Positions 7,232 through 14,913 of a stretch of 64,000 nt of DNA are shown one piece after another. This DNA is from Noviherbaspirillum sp. Root189 (GTDB taxonomy: Bacteria; Pseudomonadota; Gammaproteobacteria; Burkholderiales; Burkholderiaceae_D): the NCBI RefSeq assembly GCF_001428545.1, contig NZ_LMHZ01000045.1, positions 62,001 through 126,000 on the forward strand. Reading direction: 5' to 3'. The notes under the pieces are model-generated. The model was not told the DNA's origin and made no database searches. It worked only from the letters and a program-made list of their open reading frames with translations. The position numbers were made by a program, and so were the translations under genes. The first letter of the stretch is position 1; each line of letters opens with the position of its first letter.

Positions 7232-7579
7232 GTGAGCAAAGCATTTGCCGTGTTCCTTCAGGATCTGCGCGACGGTCGCGCTCATTCTGAACTATCCGGC
7301 CAACTCGAAGAATTGATCTCGAAGGTGAAGGAAACCGGTAAGGCCGGCGGCATCACGCTGAAGATCAAGATTAAACCGGCCAGTCGCGGCGGCGATGTTG
7401 ACAAGGTCACGGTCTCGGACCTGATCTCCGTGGATCTTCCGAAGCCAGAGCGAGGCGAGGACTTCTTCTGGCTGACCGACGACAACGATCTGTCGCGCAA
7501 CCATCCCCGTCAACAAAGCCTGGAGCTGCGCGAAGCAGCATCGTCCAAGCCATCCAACCTGAAGGAAGCAAGCAAGTGA
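7232..7579 (+). CDS. Early phage hypothetical protein
   Basis: A 115-residue protein using GTG 7232, with AGGGAG eight bases upstream. The first ~65 residues (FAVFLQDLRDGRAHSELSGQ...GGITLKIKIKPASRG) are well ordered and conserved in style; the C-terminal third is polar and probably flexible (NHPRQQSLELREAASS). Its stop overlaps the start of the DUF2303 gene (GTGA). Gene pairs of this kind with DUF2303 are common in prophages of this order, but the function is not known to me. Confidence 0.7.
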   Translation: MSKAFAVFLQDLRDGRAHSELSGQLEELISKVKETGKAGGITLKIKIKPASRGGDVDKVTVSDLISVDLPKPERGEDFFWLTDDNDLSRNHPRQQSLELREAASSKPSNLKEASK

Positions 7580-8406
7580 ATCAGCACACCCACCTCGACG
7601 AAACTGCATTGGGAAAGGCCGGCGCCCTGATGGTTGCTGCAACCGCCATCCAGGAAGCAGGCGACGCCTCGTTCATCCTTGTGCCACAGGGATTTACGCA
7701 CGTTGAAATCACCTCGGCAATTGAGAAAGCGCACCCGGCTCCCTACCGCAAGCGCGGCACAGTCGCCCTGTCCAGCATTGAGAGTTTCAATGAATTCGTA
7801 AAGGACCAGCGCCGCACCGAGGGTTCATATATCTACGCGGATCCGGAAGCACGCACCCTCACCGCTGTATTCAATGACCATGAATATGGCGACCGCAGCA
7901 CTGACGCTGGCTGGCGCGATTTCCGTGCTGTCTACACCGCTGAGCTGAGCCGTGAATTCAACACCTGGTTGAAGAACAACAAGCAGCCAAAGGAGCAGGA
8001 GGAGTTCGCTGTTTTCCTCGAGGACAACATCGCTGACGTCGTCGAACCTTCCGGCGAATCGCTGCTTGCGATCGCACTGACGCTGCAGGCAAAGACTGAG
8101 GTCAACTTCAATACCAGCCGCCGACTCGACAACGGCCAGGTGCAAATCACTTACACCGAGAACATCGACGCCCGGGCCGGCGCCGGCAGTATCGAGATTC
8201 CACGCGAGTTCGCGATCGGCTGCAGGCTGTTCAAGAACGGCGACGGCTACAAGATCCGCGCCCGCCTGAAATATCGCTTGGGTGGCGGCAAGGTGAAGTT
8301 CTGGTACGAACTGGACCGTCCGGAGAACGTCATCGAAGACGCATTTACTGCCTATGTCGAAAAGGCAAAGGAAACCGGCGTCAAGGTCCTGATCGGCAAG
8401 CCTTAA
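7576..8406 (+). CDS. DUF2303 (YfdQ-like) phage protein
   Basis: A 276-residue soluble protein recognised by its overall form: a short N-terminal helix, SFILVPQGFTHVEIT, the GSYIYADPEARTLTAVFNDH block near residues 85-105, GWRDFRAVYTAELSREFNTWL, and a C-terminal beta-rich domain ending in KVLIGKP. This matches the DUF2303/YfdQ family found in early operons of many prophages. The biochemical role is undefined. GTG 7576 overlaps the previous stop. Coupled expression with the 115-residue protein suggests joint work in early infection. Confidence 0.8.
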   Translation: MNQHTHLDETALGKAGALMVAATAIQEAGDASFILVPQGFTHVEITSAIEKAHPAPYRKRGTVALSSIESFNEFVKDQRRTEGSYIYADPEARTLTAVFNDHEYGDRSTDAGWRDFRAVYTAELSREFNTWLKNNKQPKEQEEFAVFLEDNIADVVEPSGESLLAIALTLQAKTEVNFNTSRRLDNGQVQITYTENIDARAGAGSIEIPREFAIGCRLFKNGDGYKIRARLKYRLGGGKVKFWYELDRPENVIEDAFTAYVEKAKETGVKVLIGKP

Positions 8407-8450
8407 GTTTCACGTGCTGGAGAGCAAGCCAAGCGCTACAGATTGGCCAA

Positions 8451-8725
8451 GCCGGTGAAGCCGGCACAGATTATCGGGGTTCAAATGGCAGATCCACTCA
8501 ACTTCCCGAAGCGTCGAAACGACCCACCGGAGCCAGAAGCAGAAGCAATGTACGCGACCTTGCGTGACCGCTTCGCGATGGCAGCGCTGCAGGGAATGTT
8601 GGCCTCAAACGGCGCTGACTGGGACATTGGCCCCGACAAATTGTTTACCGCACGCGAGTGCTACCAGTACGCCGACGCCATGTTAAAGGCGCGGATGAAG
8701 TAGCCGGTGAAACCGGCATCAAATT
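8451..8725 (+). repeat. Repeated stem-loop preceding two adjacent small genes
   Basis: GCCGGTGAAGCCGGC at 8451 and GCCGGTGAAACCGGC at 8703 are each followed by a similar CAxxxATT tail and then, within about 20-25 bases, by a gene start (8485 and 8746). The second folds as GCCGGT-GAA-ACCGGC. The pair suggests a duplicated RNA element affecting translation, or simple local duplication. Confidence 0.55.
8485..8703 (+). CDS. Small early phage protein
   Basis: A 72-residue protein from ATG 8485 (MADPLNFPKRRNDPPEPEAE), with GGGG seven bases upstream; a TTG at 8443 would add 14 residues. It is acidic and mostly helical (YATLRDRFAMAALQGMLAS). The FTARECYQYADAMLKARMK ending recalls small proteins of phage early regions that carry a short helical domain. 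Function not recognised. Confidence 0.65.
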   Translation: MADPLNFPKRRNDPPEPEAEAMYATLRDRFAMAALQGMLASNGADWDIGPDKLFTARECYQYADAMLKARMK

Positions 8726-8745
8726 CATACATAGAGAGATACACA

Positions 8746-9135
8746 ATGCGCATTATTGATGATCACAAAGTCAACCCGGCAAACGACCAGCTCGAAATTC
8801 AAGTTATCGACGAGCCAGGCGCAGGCGGAGCCCACCACGCATATCTGGTCCGTGGCTTCAACAGCCTTAGCAATCCTTCTACGGGCGGAGTGGAACTGAA
8901 GTCCACGATGATCCTTTTTCAAAACGGCCCCATCCCGGAAGCTGGTGTCAACGGCCTGACACATGAAGTACTTCTGGCCATCGTTGCGGATCGCCTGCGT
9001 AGCTTTCAAGCTGGCCCATACGCATGCAAGGCCAATGCATGCGCCCTGACCCACATCGAGGAAGCCCAGCATTGGCTTCAGCAGCGCACGCTGGAGCGCA
9101 TGCGCCGCGGCGTTGAAGGTACCCATCAAAAGTAA
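8746..9135 (+). CDS. Phage protein with possible Acb2/Tad1-like helical hairpin
   Basis: A 129-residue protein from ATG 8746 (MRIIDDHKVNPANDQLEI). The N-terminal ~60 residues form a beta-rich part (LEIQVIDEPGAGGAHHAYLV). The C-terminal part (VLLAIVADRLRSFQAG then CKANACALTHIEEAQHWL and RTLERMRRGVEGT) fits the pattern C/R-E-x-A-ALT-x-LEEA-x-x-W of the Acb2/Tad1 hairpin family. Acb2 and Tad1 bind and sequester cyclic nucleotides used by CBASS and Thoeris. The match is from memory of the motif and needs a profile search; a plain structural or unknown phage protein is the alternative. Confidence 0.7.
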   Translation: MRIIDDHKVNPANDQLEIQVIDEPGAGGAHHAYLVRGFNSLSNPSTGGVELKSTMILFQNGPIPEAGVNGLTHEVLLAIVADRLRSFQAGPYACKANACALTHIEEAQHWLQQRTLERMRRGVEGTHQK

Positions 9136-9193
9136 TCGAATACCCAGCGCGAGAGGGAGAACGTCGCGGTGTGTCCATGTGTTGGACTTAGCC

Positions 9194-9406
9194 ATGTGCC
9201 AGCCGATTGCTGAAGCAGCACAGAACAGACGTGACAGCCGGAGAGACGGCGCCAACACGCATGCCGACTGCTTCAGCAGCCTTGAACAAGTTGCGAAGGA
9301 ACTGAACAGCCCGGGGCAGCCGGCATGCGTGTTGGTCAGAGAGACGATCACATTCCCGGAGTCGGCGGGCGGCAAACGTACCGACACCAAACACAACACC
9401 CTGTAG
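9194..9406 (+). CDS. Small hypothetical phage protein, start uncertain
   Basis: An open frame of 70 residues from ATG 9194 (MCQPIAEAAQNRRDSRRDG); GTG 9179 is an alternative and neither has a good Shine-Dalgarno. The product is hydrophilic, rich in Arg and Asn, with CFSSLEQVAKEL in the middle. It fills the space between the previous gene and the well-supported 9416 gene in the same direction. It could be a non-coding stretch. Confidence 0.35.
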   Translation: MCQPIAEAAQNRRDSRRDGANTHADCFSSLEQVAKELNSPGQPACVLVRETITFPESAGGKRTDTKHNTL

Positions 9407-9415
9407 GAGCTCACC

Positions 9416-9607
9416 ATGAAGCAAAACATCACCACCGGCACCCGCGTCACATTCGACAGCGAGCACGGCCCCCAACACGGCACCGTCGCAGAGATCAAGC
9501 CACACATCGGCAACGGCCAGTCGATCGCAGTCATCCAGGTCAAGGGCACCCAGAACGGTTCCCCCTGGCAGGTGCCGGTCAATGAACTACACGCTGTCGC
9601 GGCATGA
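9416..9607 (+). CDS. Small beta-barrel-like phage protein
   Basis: A 63-residue protein (MKQNITTGTRVTFDSEHGPQ...) with AGGAG six bases before the ATG. The alternating hydrophobic pattern, TGTRVTF, HGTVAEIKP, SIAVIQVKG and WQVPVNELH, suggests a small SH3 or KOW-like barrel. Its stop overlaps the next start (ATGA at 9604). Proteins of this size and style are frequent in early operons of related phages; function unknown. Confidence 0.65.
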   Translation: MKQNITTGTRVTFDSEHGPQHGTVAEIKPHIGNGQSIAVIQVKGTQNGSPWQVPVNELHAVAA

Positions 9608-9864
9608 CTGCAGACACCATCAACGGACTGTTTGAAGCGTTCGCCAGCCTGATGATCCTGAACCATGCCCGTGTCCTGTACCGGGACAAGCTGGTCCGAG
9701 GCATCAGCATCGTGAGCGTGATGTTCTTTTTCGCGTGGGGTGTGTGGAATCTGTACTACTACCCCACCCTTGGACAAATGTTCAGTTTCTGGTGTGGCAT
9801 CGCGGTCGTCATCGCGAACGCCACATGGACCGGAATGCTGCTGTTCTACTCATATCGGAAGTAA
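9604..9864 (+). CDS. Small integral membrane protein of the phage
   Basis: An 86-residue protein with three probable membrane segments: near residues 8-22, 33-52 (GISIVSVMFFFAWGVWNLYYY) without a signal-peptide cleavage site, and 62-80 (GIAVVIANATWTGMLLFY), ending in a basic YRK. It is coupled by ATGA to the gene upstream. Candidate roles are membrane-based exclusion or a holin-like function, but its position in the early operon argues against lysis. Not recognised. Confidence 0.65.
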   Translation: MTADTINGLFEAFASLMILNHARVLYRDKLVRGISIVSVMFFFAWGVWNLYYYPTLGQMFSFWCGIAVVIANATWTGMLLFYSYRK

Positions 9865-9866
9865 CC

Positions 9867-10349
9867 ATGCCCAGCTCATCCAAGCCCCGGCACAAGCGCC
9901 GGATAAAGACCACAGGCAACCGCTCCTTGCGCACGTTGCCCTGGCAAACACATGCGGTATTCCGCCCGCTTGAGGCCATCCTCGACGAGCTGGAGACACA
10001 CGGCACATTAACAGTGGTCGCCAAAGGAACGCAGGCAGGAATGCCGGTTTTCCAGCCAACCGGCGACAACGAGTGGTATGCCGCTGCTCCGGCGCTGCGC
10101 GGTCTGATCGAAATGTTCGAACTGCACGAAGGACGTACCGGCAAGGCTTTGCCACTGGAGCCGCTACGACTGTTGGCGAAGAAGATGGAAGTGGACATGC
10201 CAATTTTCAGCGACGACACAAAGGCCATTCGCGCATGCATGCCGGCTCTCGTTGCTGAGTTGCATACCTTCCCAAAGGACTACGCCAAGGAGCTGGTGCA
10301 GGTTACCCAGACAGCCGTCGAATTTGAACGCCTGGAGGTGACAGCATGA
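9867..10349 (+). CDS. Phage hypothetical protein
   Basis: A 160-residue protein from ATG 9867, two bases after the previous stop. It opens with a very basic tail (MPSSSKPRHKRRIKTTGNRS), then a folded domain with LEAILDELETHGTL and TVVAKGTQAGMPVFQPTGDN, and a helical C-terminal half with KEDxx-type charges. The basic tail hints at nucleic-acid contact. It is coupled to the next gene by ATGA (10346). Family not recognised. Confidence 0.7.
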   Translation: MPSSSKPRHKRRIKTTGNRSLRTLPWQTHAVFRPLEAILDELETHGTLTVVAKGTQAGMPVFQPTGDNEWYAAAPALRGLIEMFELHEGRTGKALPLEPLRLLAKKMEVDMPIFSDDTKAIRACMPALVAELHTFPKDYAKELVQVTQTAVEFERLEVTA

Positions 10350-10534
10350 GCATCCGCCGATTCTTTGCAGCAGCTGTAGGCCTTGCGCTGACAGCTATCC
10401 CCGGCGCCAAGGCAGCCAAGCGCGAAACTCAACCCGAAGCTTCCGATGTGGCCAAGCCCGTCCAGAAGACCGGAAAGCCGTGGTCCCGCTCGAAGTCCAA
10501 GAAGGTCGCCCGCCAGTATCGCGGACGGAAATAG
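10346..10534 (+). CDS. Small secreted or membrane-anchored basic protein
   Basis: A 62-residue protein with a signal-like N-terminus (MSIRRFFAAAVGLALTAIPG, then AKA) followed by a highly basic tail (SRSKSKKVARQYRGRK). If cleaved, only about 38 residues would remain. It overlaps the previous gene by ATGA. Function unknown; antimicrobial-like or nucleic-acid-binding properties can be imagined from charge only. Confidence 0.55.
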   Translation: MSIRRFFAAAVGLALTAIPGAKAAKRETQPEASDVAKPVQKTGKPWSRSKSKKVARQYRGRK

Positions 10535-10542
10535 GAACGGCC

Positions 10543-10746
10543 ATGGCAACCGATCACATCAATCCAATCCGAACAAGCGACCAGTACCCCCGCGCTGACG
10601 TCGACGGCGTGACGGTCTTCGCCTGGAGCGACACGTTCAAGGATTACGTGATCGTGTCGGCCAAGACAGTCGCCCAGTATCCGAAGAATTACACGCATTG
10701 GCTCCCGCTGTCGGTGTTGCCAAGGCCAGACGAGGTTACAAAATGA
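10543..10746 (+). CDS. Small phage hypothetical protein
   Basis: A 67-residue protein from ATG 10543 (MATDHINPIRTSDQYPRAD) with GGAACG just upstream. Aromatic-rich centre (VTVFAWSDTFKDYVIVSAKT) suggests a compact beta fold. Its last codons overlap the start of the HTH gene (ATGA at 10743). No known family. Confidence 0.6.
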   Translation: MATDHINPIRTSDQYPRADVDGVTVFAWSDTFKDYVIVSAKTVAQYPKNYTHWLPLSVLPRPDEVTK

Positions 10747-10961
10747 GCTTAGTCACACAAGCATTCATTGTCGAAAAATATGGCATCCGCCTGAAGCTGG
10801 AACAAGTCGCAGAGATCCTCGGCGTCACCAAAGGTGCACTGTATAACCAGATCAGTGCCGGCACGTGCCCGGTGAAGACCTATGTCGACGGTGGTAAGCG
10901 CTGGGCCGACTACCGTGACGTCGCCAAGCACATTGACGAATGCAGGGAGCTTGCAGCATGA
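10743..10961 (+). CDS. Small helix-turn-helix protein
   Basis: A 72-residue protein. Residues about 17-38 (LEQVAEILGVTKGALYNQIS) form a helix-turn-helix followed by a wing-like VKTYVDGGKRWADYRDV, the usual form of AlpA/excisionase-type or MerR-like small phage DNA-binding proteins. It could be a recombination directionality factor for one of the integrases or a local regulator. It overlaps the methyltransferase start by ATGA (10958), so the two are translated together. Confidence 0.7.
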   Translation: MSLVTQAFIVEKYGIRLKLEQVAEILGVTKGALYNQISAGTCPVKTYVDGGKRWADYRDVAKHIDECRELAA

Positions 10962-12595
10962 AGCGAGATGTCTTCACGATGCAGTTACAGCTCGGACACG
11001 AGCTTGCGATCGACAACTTTGCTGGCGGCGGTGGGGCTTCTACAGGGATCGCCATGGGGCTTGGCAGAGAGGTGGACGTTGCCATCAACCACGACGGCGA
11101 AGCCCTCGCCATGCATGCGGCAAACCATCCGACCACCGCGCACTACACGGAAGACGTGTTCAACGTGCACCCGGGATTCGTTACCCGCCAGCTGCCGATC
11201 GGTCTTGCCTGGTTCAGTCCGGACTGCAAGCACTTCAGCAAGGCAAAAGGCTGCACGCCCGTCGACAAGAAGATTCGCGGCTTGGCATGGGTGACACTGA
11301 AATGGGCAACTTTCCAGATGCCCCGCGTCATCATGCTGGAAAATGTCGAAGAGTTTCAGGGCTGGGGCCCGGTCGGCACCGACAACAAGCCGGTTAAGGC
11401 CGAAAAGGGACGCACGTTCAAGGCATTCATTGCTGCATTGACGACCGGCATCCCCAAGGACCATCCGGACCTTGAGGAAATTTACACAGTCCTCGGTCAT
11501 GACTTCCCGATCGAGCGCCTGCACCAGGGGCTTGGCTACCAGGTGGAATGGAAGGTGCTGCGTGCCTGCGACTACGGCACGCCGACGATCCGCAAGCGCC
11601 TGTTCCTGGTCGCCCGCCGCGATGGCCGCCCGATCGTCTGGCCGGCGCCGACGCACGGCGACCCGAAGAGCGACGCCGTCAGGAAGGGCAAGCTGCAGCC
11701 GTGGCGCACCGCGGCGGAATGCATCGACTGGTCCCTGCCCTGCCCGTCGATCTTCAAGCGCAAGAAGCCGCTGAAGGACGCCACGCTGCGGCGGATCGCC
11801 AAGGGCGTCATGAAGTTTGTCGTCAACAGCGCGGATCCGTTCATCGTCGGCGCCGGCGGCCCGGCCTACAGCGGCAAGCCCGCCGCTGTCGACAAGCCGT
11901 TCGGAACCCTGACGACCGAGAACCACCGCGCCGTTGTGGTGCCGATGATCGCGCCGGTCATCACCGAGCATGCGAATGCCTCATCGCCGCGCAGCTGGTC
12001 GGCGGACGAGCCGCTGCGCACGATCTGCGCGCAGGTCAAGGGAGGCCACCATGCGCTGGTGTCGGCATTCCTTGCGAAGCACTACACCGGCGTGGTCGGT
12101 ACCGGCATCGATGTCCCGGCCGGCACCGTCACCAGTGTCGACCACCATTCACTGGTGACCAGCAACCTGGTGAAGCTTCGCAACAACCAGTTCGGCCAGG
12201 ATGCACGCGAGCCGATGCCGACGCTGACTGCCGGCGGCGGCCATGTCGGCGAGGTCCGCGCCTTCCTCGTCAAGTATTACAGCGAGGGCGGCCAGTGGCA
12301 GGATTTGCGCGATCCGATGCACACGGTGCCCACAAAGGACCGTCTCGGCCTGGTGACCATCCACGGCGAGGACTATGCAATCGTCGACATCGGCATGCGC
12401 ATGTTGTCGCCTCGCGAGCTGGCACGTGCGCAAGGCTTTCCGGACACATACATCCTGAACCCCGTCGTCAACGGCAAGCCGCTCACCAAGACGGCACAGG
12501 TCCGGATGATCGGCAACAGCGTTTGCCCGCCAATGGCAGCAGCATTGGTACAGGCAAACATGACACATGAACACCAACTTGCGAGGGCAGCATGA
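10958..12595 (+). CDS. Phage DNA (cytosine-5) methyltransferase
   Basis: A 545-residue C5 methyltransferase. Motif I is AIDNFAGGGGASTGIA near residues 15-30; motif IV is WFSPDCKHFSKAKG, with the catalytic Cys inside SPDC instead of the common PPC; motif VI is MLENVEEF; motif VIII is IRKRLFLVARR; motif X is MIGNSVCPPMAAALV near the C-terminus. The long stretch between VIII and X contains the target-recognition region. It transfers methyl groups from SAM to cytosine in DNA, most likely protecting phage DNA from host restriction. No cognate nuclease is adjacent, so it is an orphan enzyme. Start 10958 overlaps the HTH gene. Confidence 0.92.
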   Translation: MKRDVFTMQLQLGHELAIDNFAGGGGASTGIAMGLGREVDVAINHDGEALAMHAANHPTTAHYTEDVFNVHPGFVTRQLPIGLAWFSPDCKHFSKAKGCTPVDKKIRGLAWVTLKWATFQMPRVIMLENVEEFQGWGPVGTDNKPVKAEKGRTFKAFIAALTTGIPKDHPDLEEIYTVLGHDFPIERLHQGLGYQVEWKVLRACDYGTPTIRKRLFLVARRDGRPIVWPAPTHGDPKSDAVRKGKLQPWRTAAECIDWSLPCPSIFKRKKPLKDATLRRIAKGVMKFVVNSADPFIVGAGGPAYSGKPAAVDKPFGTLTTENHRAVVVPMIAPVITEHANASSPRSWSADEPLRTICAQVKGGHHALVSAFLAKHYTGVVGTGIDVPAGTVTSVDHHSLVTSNLVKLRNNQFGQDAREPMPTLTAGGGHVGEVRAFLVKYYSEGGQWQDLRDPMHTVPTKDRLGLVTIHGEDYAIVDIGMRMLSPRELARAQGFPDTYILNPVVNGKPLTKTAQVRMIGNSVCPPMAAALVQANMTHEHQLARAA

Positions 12596-12858
12596 TTTAC
12601 CCAACAGTCGCCGAGGTGCAGTCGGCCCCTTTAGCGTTGCTGCTGCAATGGGCCGAGAAGCTGCCGGCACCACAAACCGACGTCGAGAAAACAGTCCGAC
12701 GCCGAATCGACGCCAGGCTCAAAGACACCAGCGCTTTCAGCCGCGAAGAAGTGAGCGCAATCGTGCATGCGCAGGACTCTGAACTGGGTGCCAAGTGGGA
12801 TCGCGTGATGGGCCTTTTCGATCAAATCGTGGCCAAAGTTGGAGGAGTGCAGAAATGA
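12592..12858 (+). CDS. Small phage hypothetical protein
   Basis: An 88-residue helical, mildly basic protein (MIYPTVAEVQSAPLALLLQW...). It overlaps the methyltransferase stop by ATGA and is itself overlapped by the next start at 12855. The RRRIDARLKDTSAFSREEV segment is charged. No domain recognised. Confidence 0.6.
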   Translation: MIYPTVAEVQSAPLALLLQWAEKLPAPQTDVEKTVRRRIDARLKDTSAFSREEVSAIVHAQDSELGAKWDRVMGLFDQIVAKVGGVQK

Positions 12859-13298
12859 AAATGGCAAAGGCCGATGAAAAGGACATCGACGCCGCAGGCG
12901 AGTTGATGGGCATTTTGGACACCATCAGTCGCGGTCACTACCCCGCAAAAGAAGACGAGCCGGACATTCAGATGTGGTTCGATCAGGATGATCCAGAGCA
13001 TTTGCGCAGGTTTTATGAAATGGTGTCTGCAACGCTGGACAAGTCACCAGGCTATCCGGGCCGCGTAATCGGCGGCATGTGCTACGTGATCCTGTATGAC
13101 AAGAACGAGATCGTTGATCCTAATGCAGACGTGATTGAACTGCATCCCAAACTTCAAGCCGCATTACAGGACGCCGAACGCTTGGATGCCATGGAGAACT
13201 TAACACCGGATCAATGCATGGCCATCATCAAAGACGCTGCCAAGAACCGCACGCTGCGCGCTGCCATTGATACAGCCATGAAGGGAGAAGCGACATGA
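12855..13298 (+). CDS. Phage hypothetical protein, acidic
   Basis: A 147-residue protein from ATG 12855 (MKMAKADEKDIDAAGELMG) preceded by GGAGGAG. The centre (DIQMWFDQDDPEHLRRFYEMV and GGMCYVILYDKNEIVDPN) resembles a widespread Burkholderiales prophage protein without known function. The C-terminal third is helical. It is overlapped by ATGA with the next gene. No catalytic motif can be seen. Confidence 0.7.
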   Translation: MKMAKADEKDIDAAGELMGILDTISRGHYPAKEDEPDIQMWFDQDDPEHLRRFYEMVSATLDKSPGYPGRVIGGMCYVILYDKNEIVDPNADVIELHPKLQAALQDAERLDAMENLTPDQCMAIIKDAAKNRTLRAAIDTAMKGEAT

Positions 13299-14005
13299 AC
13301 GATCAACTGAAGTGGGCACTTCGCCAAATTGCACAGCTTGATGCCAATAAAGATAGCATCGGCACCGCAATCTTTATGGCAAACGAAGCTCTCTCTGCCG
13401 CGCTGCCTGCCGTACCTGCACAGCCAGTAGAGTGCGATAACTGCGGCGGAAATGGTGGTTTCACGCTGGATACGTGGACCGATCCCGTAAGCGGACCGGA
13501 ATCGCATTCGGAGAAGTGCGATGTTTGCAATGGCTCCGGCAAAGAGCCGGTGCCGTGGGTCGAGGCGCAGCGCATTTGCGACTTGCCAGCCGTAGACGAA
13601 GCTATCCGTGGCTTTATCGAAGATCAGACCGGCGATAACGCAACGTGCATGGTGCGGGAAATTCTCTCCGCATCGCAAGCAGTACAACCGCCGACACAGT
13701 ACGACAAGTACAAAGAACACACATTGTTTGAGGCATGGTGGAGTGCAAAGCAGGCATCCGAACCGTTACACACACTGGTTGTTCAAAACGCTGCCCACGC
13801 CGCATGGCAAAAGCGCGCATCGATGGCTGCACCGAATCAGGGCGAATTCGAACGCCGCTGGCGTGCTGTTTCCGTATCCCTAACCGGTCGCGCTGACAGC
13901 GACAAAGCCGAAGTAATGCGATGCCTTGATGGCGTGCTGGAAGCTTATATGGACAAGGTTTGCGCCGACCATATCGCCCAGAGTGCAGGAGGTCAGCGTG
14001 ACTGA
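13295..14005 (+). CDS. Phage protein with DnaJ-like CxxCxGxG zinc motif
   Basis: A 236-residue protein. A pair of CxxCxGxG-type elements, CDNCGGNGG near residue 47 and CDVCNGSGK near residue 75, probably bind one zinc ion as in DnaJ central domains. Upstream lies an Ala/Val/Pro linker; downstream are FEAWWSAKQA and FERRWRAVSVSL segments typical of phage proteins that follow such a zinc module. It is an early-operon gene of unknown role. The stop overlaps the GTG start of the next gene. Confidence 0.7.
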   Translation: MNDQLKWALRQIAQLDANKDSIGTAIFMANEALSAALPAVPAQPVECDNCGGNGGFTLDTWTDPVSGPESHSEKCDVCNGSGKEPVPWVEAQRICDLPAVDEAIRGFIEDQTGDNATCMVREILSASQAVQPPTQYDKYKEHTLFEAWWSAKQASEPLHTLVVQNAAHAAWQKRASMAAPNQGEFERRWRAVSVSLTGRADSDKAEVMRCLDGVLEAYMDKVCADHIAQSAGGQRD

Positions 14006-14618
14006 ACAGGAAATCATGCAATTGTTCGACAAGGCCAACACGCCTTGCACTGTGCTGACAGCACACTCCCCGTGGCACCAGAAGATCATCGTCCGCTTCG
14101 CGCGCCTGCTGCTGGAAAATGCGCAGGAACGCTATGAGCTGCTGAAGCAAGATTATGACCTGGTGAAAGATGACGTGGACGGCAGGGTTTCGTACGCTTA
14201 TCTGGAAGGCGTGAAGGTTGGCTGTGCTAATGCGTCAGAGCATCGTGAATGCGGCCACTGCCGCTGGAACGGGACGGCTGCCGAAACGCTGGCACTGGGT
14301 GCGATTGACACGCTATGCCCTGTTTGCCGTGACACCACCGAATTAGCACGGCCTGCTACCGAGGGGATCGGAGACCTGGAACCCGTGGAAGGCGATCAAC
14401 TGCCAACGATTGGCTCCAACGTGCTAATTCACCTGAACAGCAAGAATGCATGGGTAGAACATACTGTCACCGGCTATTACGCATGGGCCGACCTGGGCGG
14501 CAATGACAGCCTGCACCGCGTCTTTGTACGTGTGGTGGATACCGAAGGCTATTCAAATGCACGGCTGCTGAAAGACGTGCGACCCATTGCCAAGGCCACG
14601 GGAGGTCGCAATGACTGA
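13998..14618 (+). CDS. Phage protein with two CxxC pairs
   Basis: A 206-residue protein from GTG 13998, with AGGAGG six bases upstream. CGHCRWNGTA and CPVCRDTTELA near residues 83 and 107 could form a zinc site. The C-terminal section (IGSNVLIHLNSKNAWVEHTVTGYYAWADLG) reads as a small beta domain seen in other phage proteins of this operon type. It overlaps the gene before it. Function unknown. Confidence 0.65.
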   Translation: MTEQEIMQLFDKANTPCTVLTAHSPWHQKIIVRFARLLLENAQERYELLKQDYDLVKDDVDGRVSYAYLEGVKVGCANASEHRECGHCRWNGTAAETLALGAIDTLCPVCRDTTELARPATEGIGDLEPVEGDQLPTIGSNVLIHLNSKNAWVEHTVTGYYAWADLGGNDSLHRVFVRVVDTEGYSNARLLKDVRPIAKATGGRND

Positions 14619-14913
14619 CATGAAACACACCGAACAGGAATACGTGACTTTTGATCCGTTCTTTGGCGATGAAGCTGAAATCACCTGCAGGACGGTGAAA
14701 CTAGTGAAAGTTCGAAAGTCGCATGCCTGCTTTTTCGGCGCAGGCAGTGGTGACGGCCACACCATCGCACCAGGTGACTACGCACGCTACGAAAAGGCGC
14801 TGGTGGATGGCAGCTACTGGGGCCGTTACTACCTGTGCATTCCTTGCCTGAACAGGGAAATTGCAGGCATGCATGGTGACGACGATGATGACTTGGAGGG
14901 GGACAATGGTTGA
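14611..14913 (+). CDS. Small phage hypothetical protein
   Basis: A 100-residue protein from ATG 14611, with GGAGGT six bases upstream, overlapping the previous stop. It has KVRKSHACFFGAGSGDGHTI, an RYYLCIPCLNREIAG segment with a CxxC pair, and an acidic tail (GDDDDDLEGDNG). The three cysteines might bind metal. Family unknown; common style of phage zinc-containing accessory protein. Confidence 0.65.
   Translation: MTDMKHTEQEYVTFDPFFGDEAEITCRTVKLVKVRKSHACFFGAGSGDGHTIAPGDYARYEKALVDGSYWGRYYLCIPCLNREIAGMHGDDDDDLEGDNG

Noticed and set aside
10985-11971. 328-codon frame antisense to the methyltransferase
   Set aside because: Shadow frame; the sense strand carries all methyltransferase motifs.
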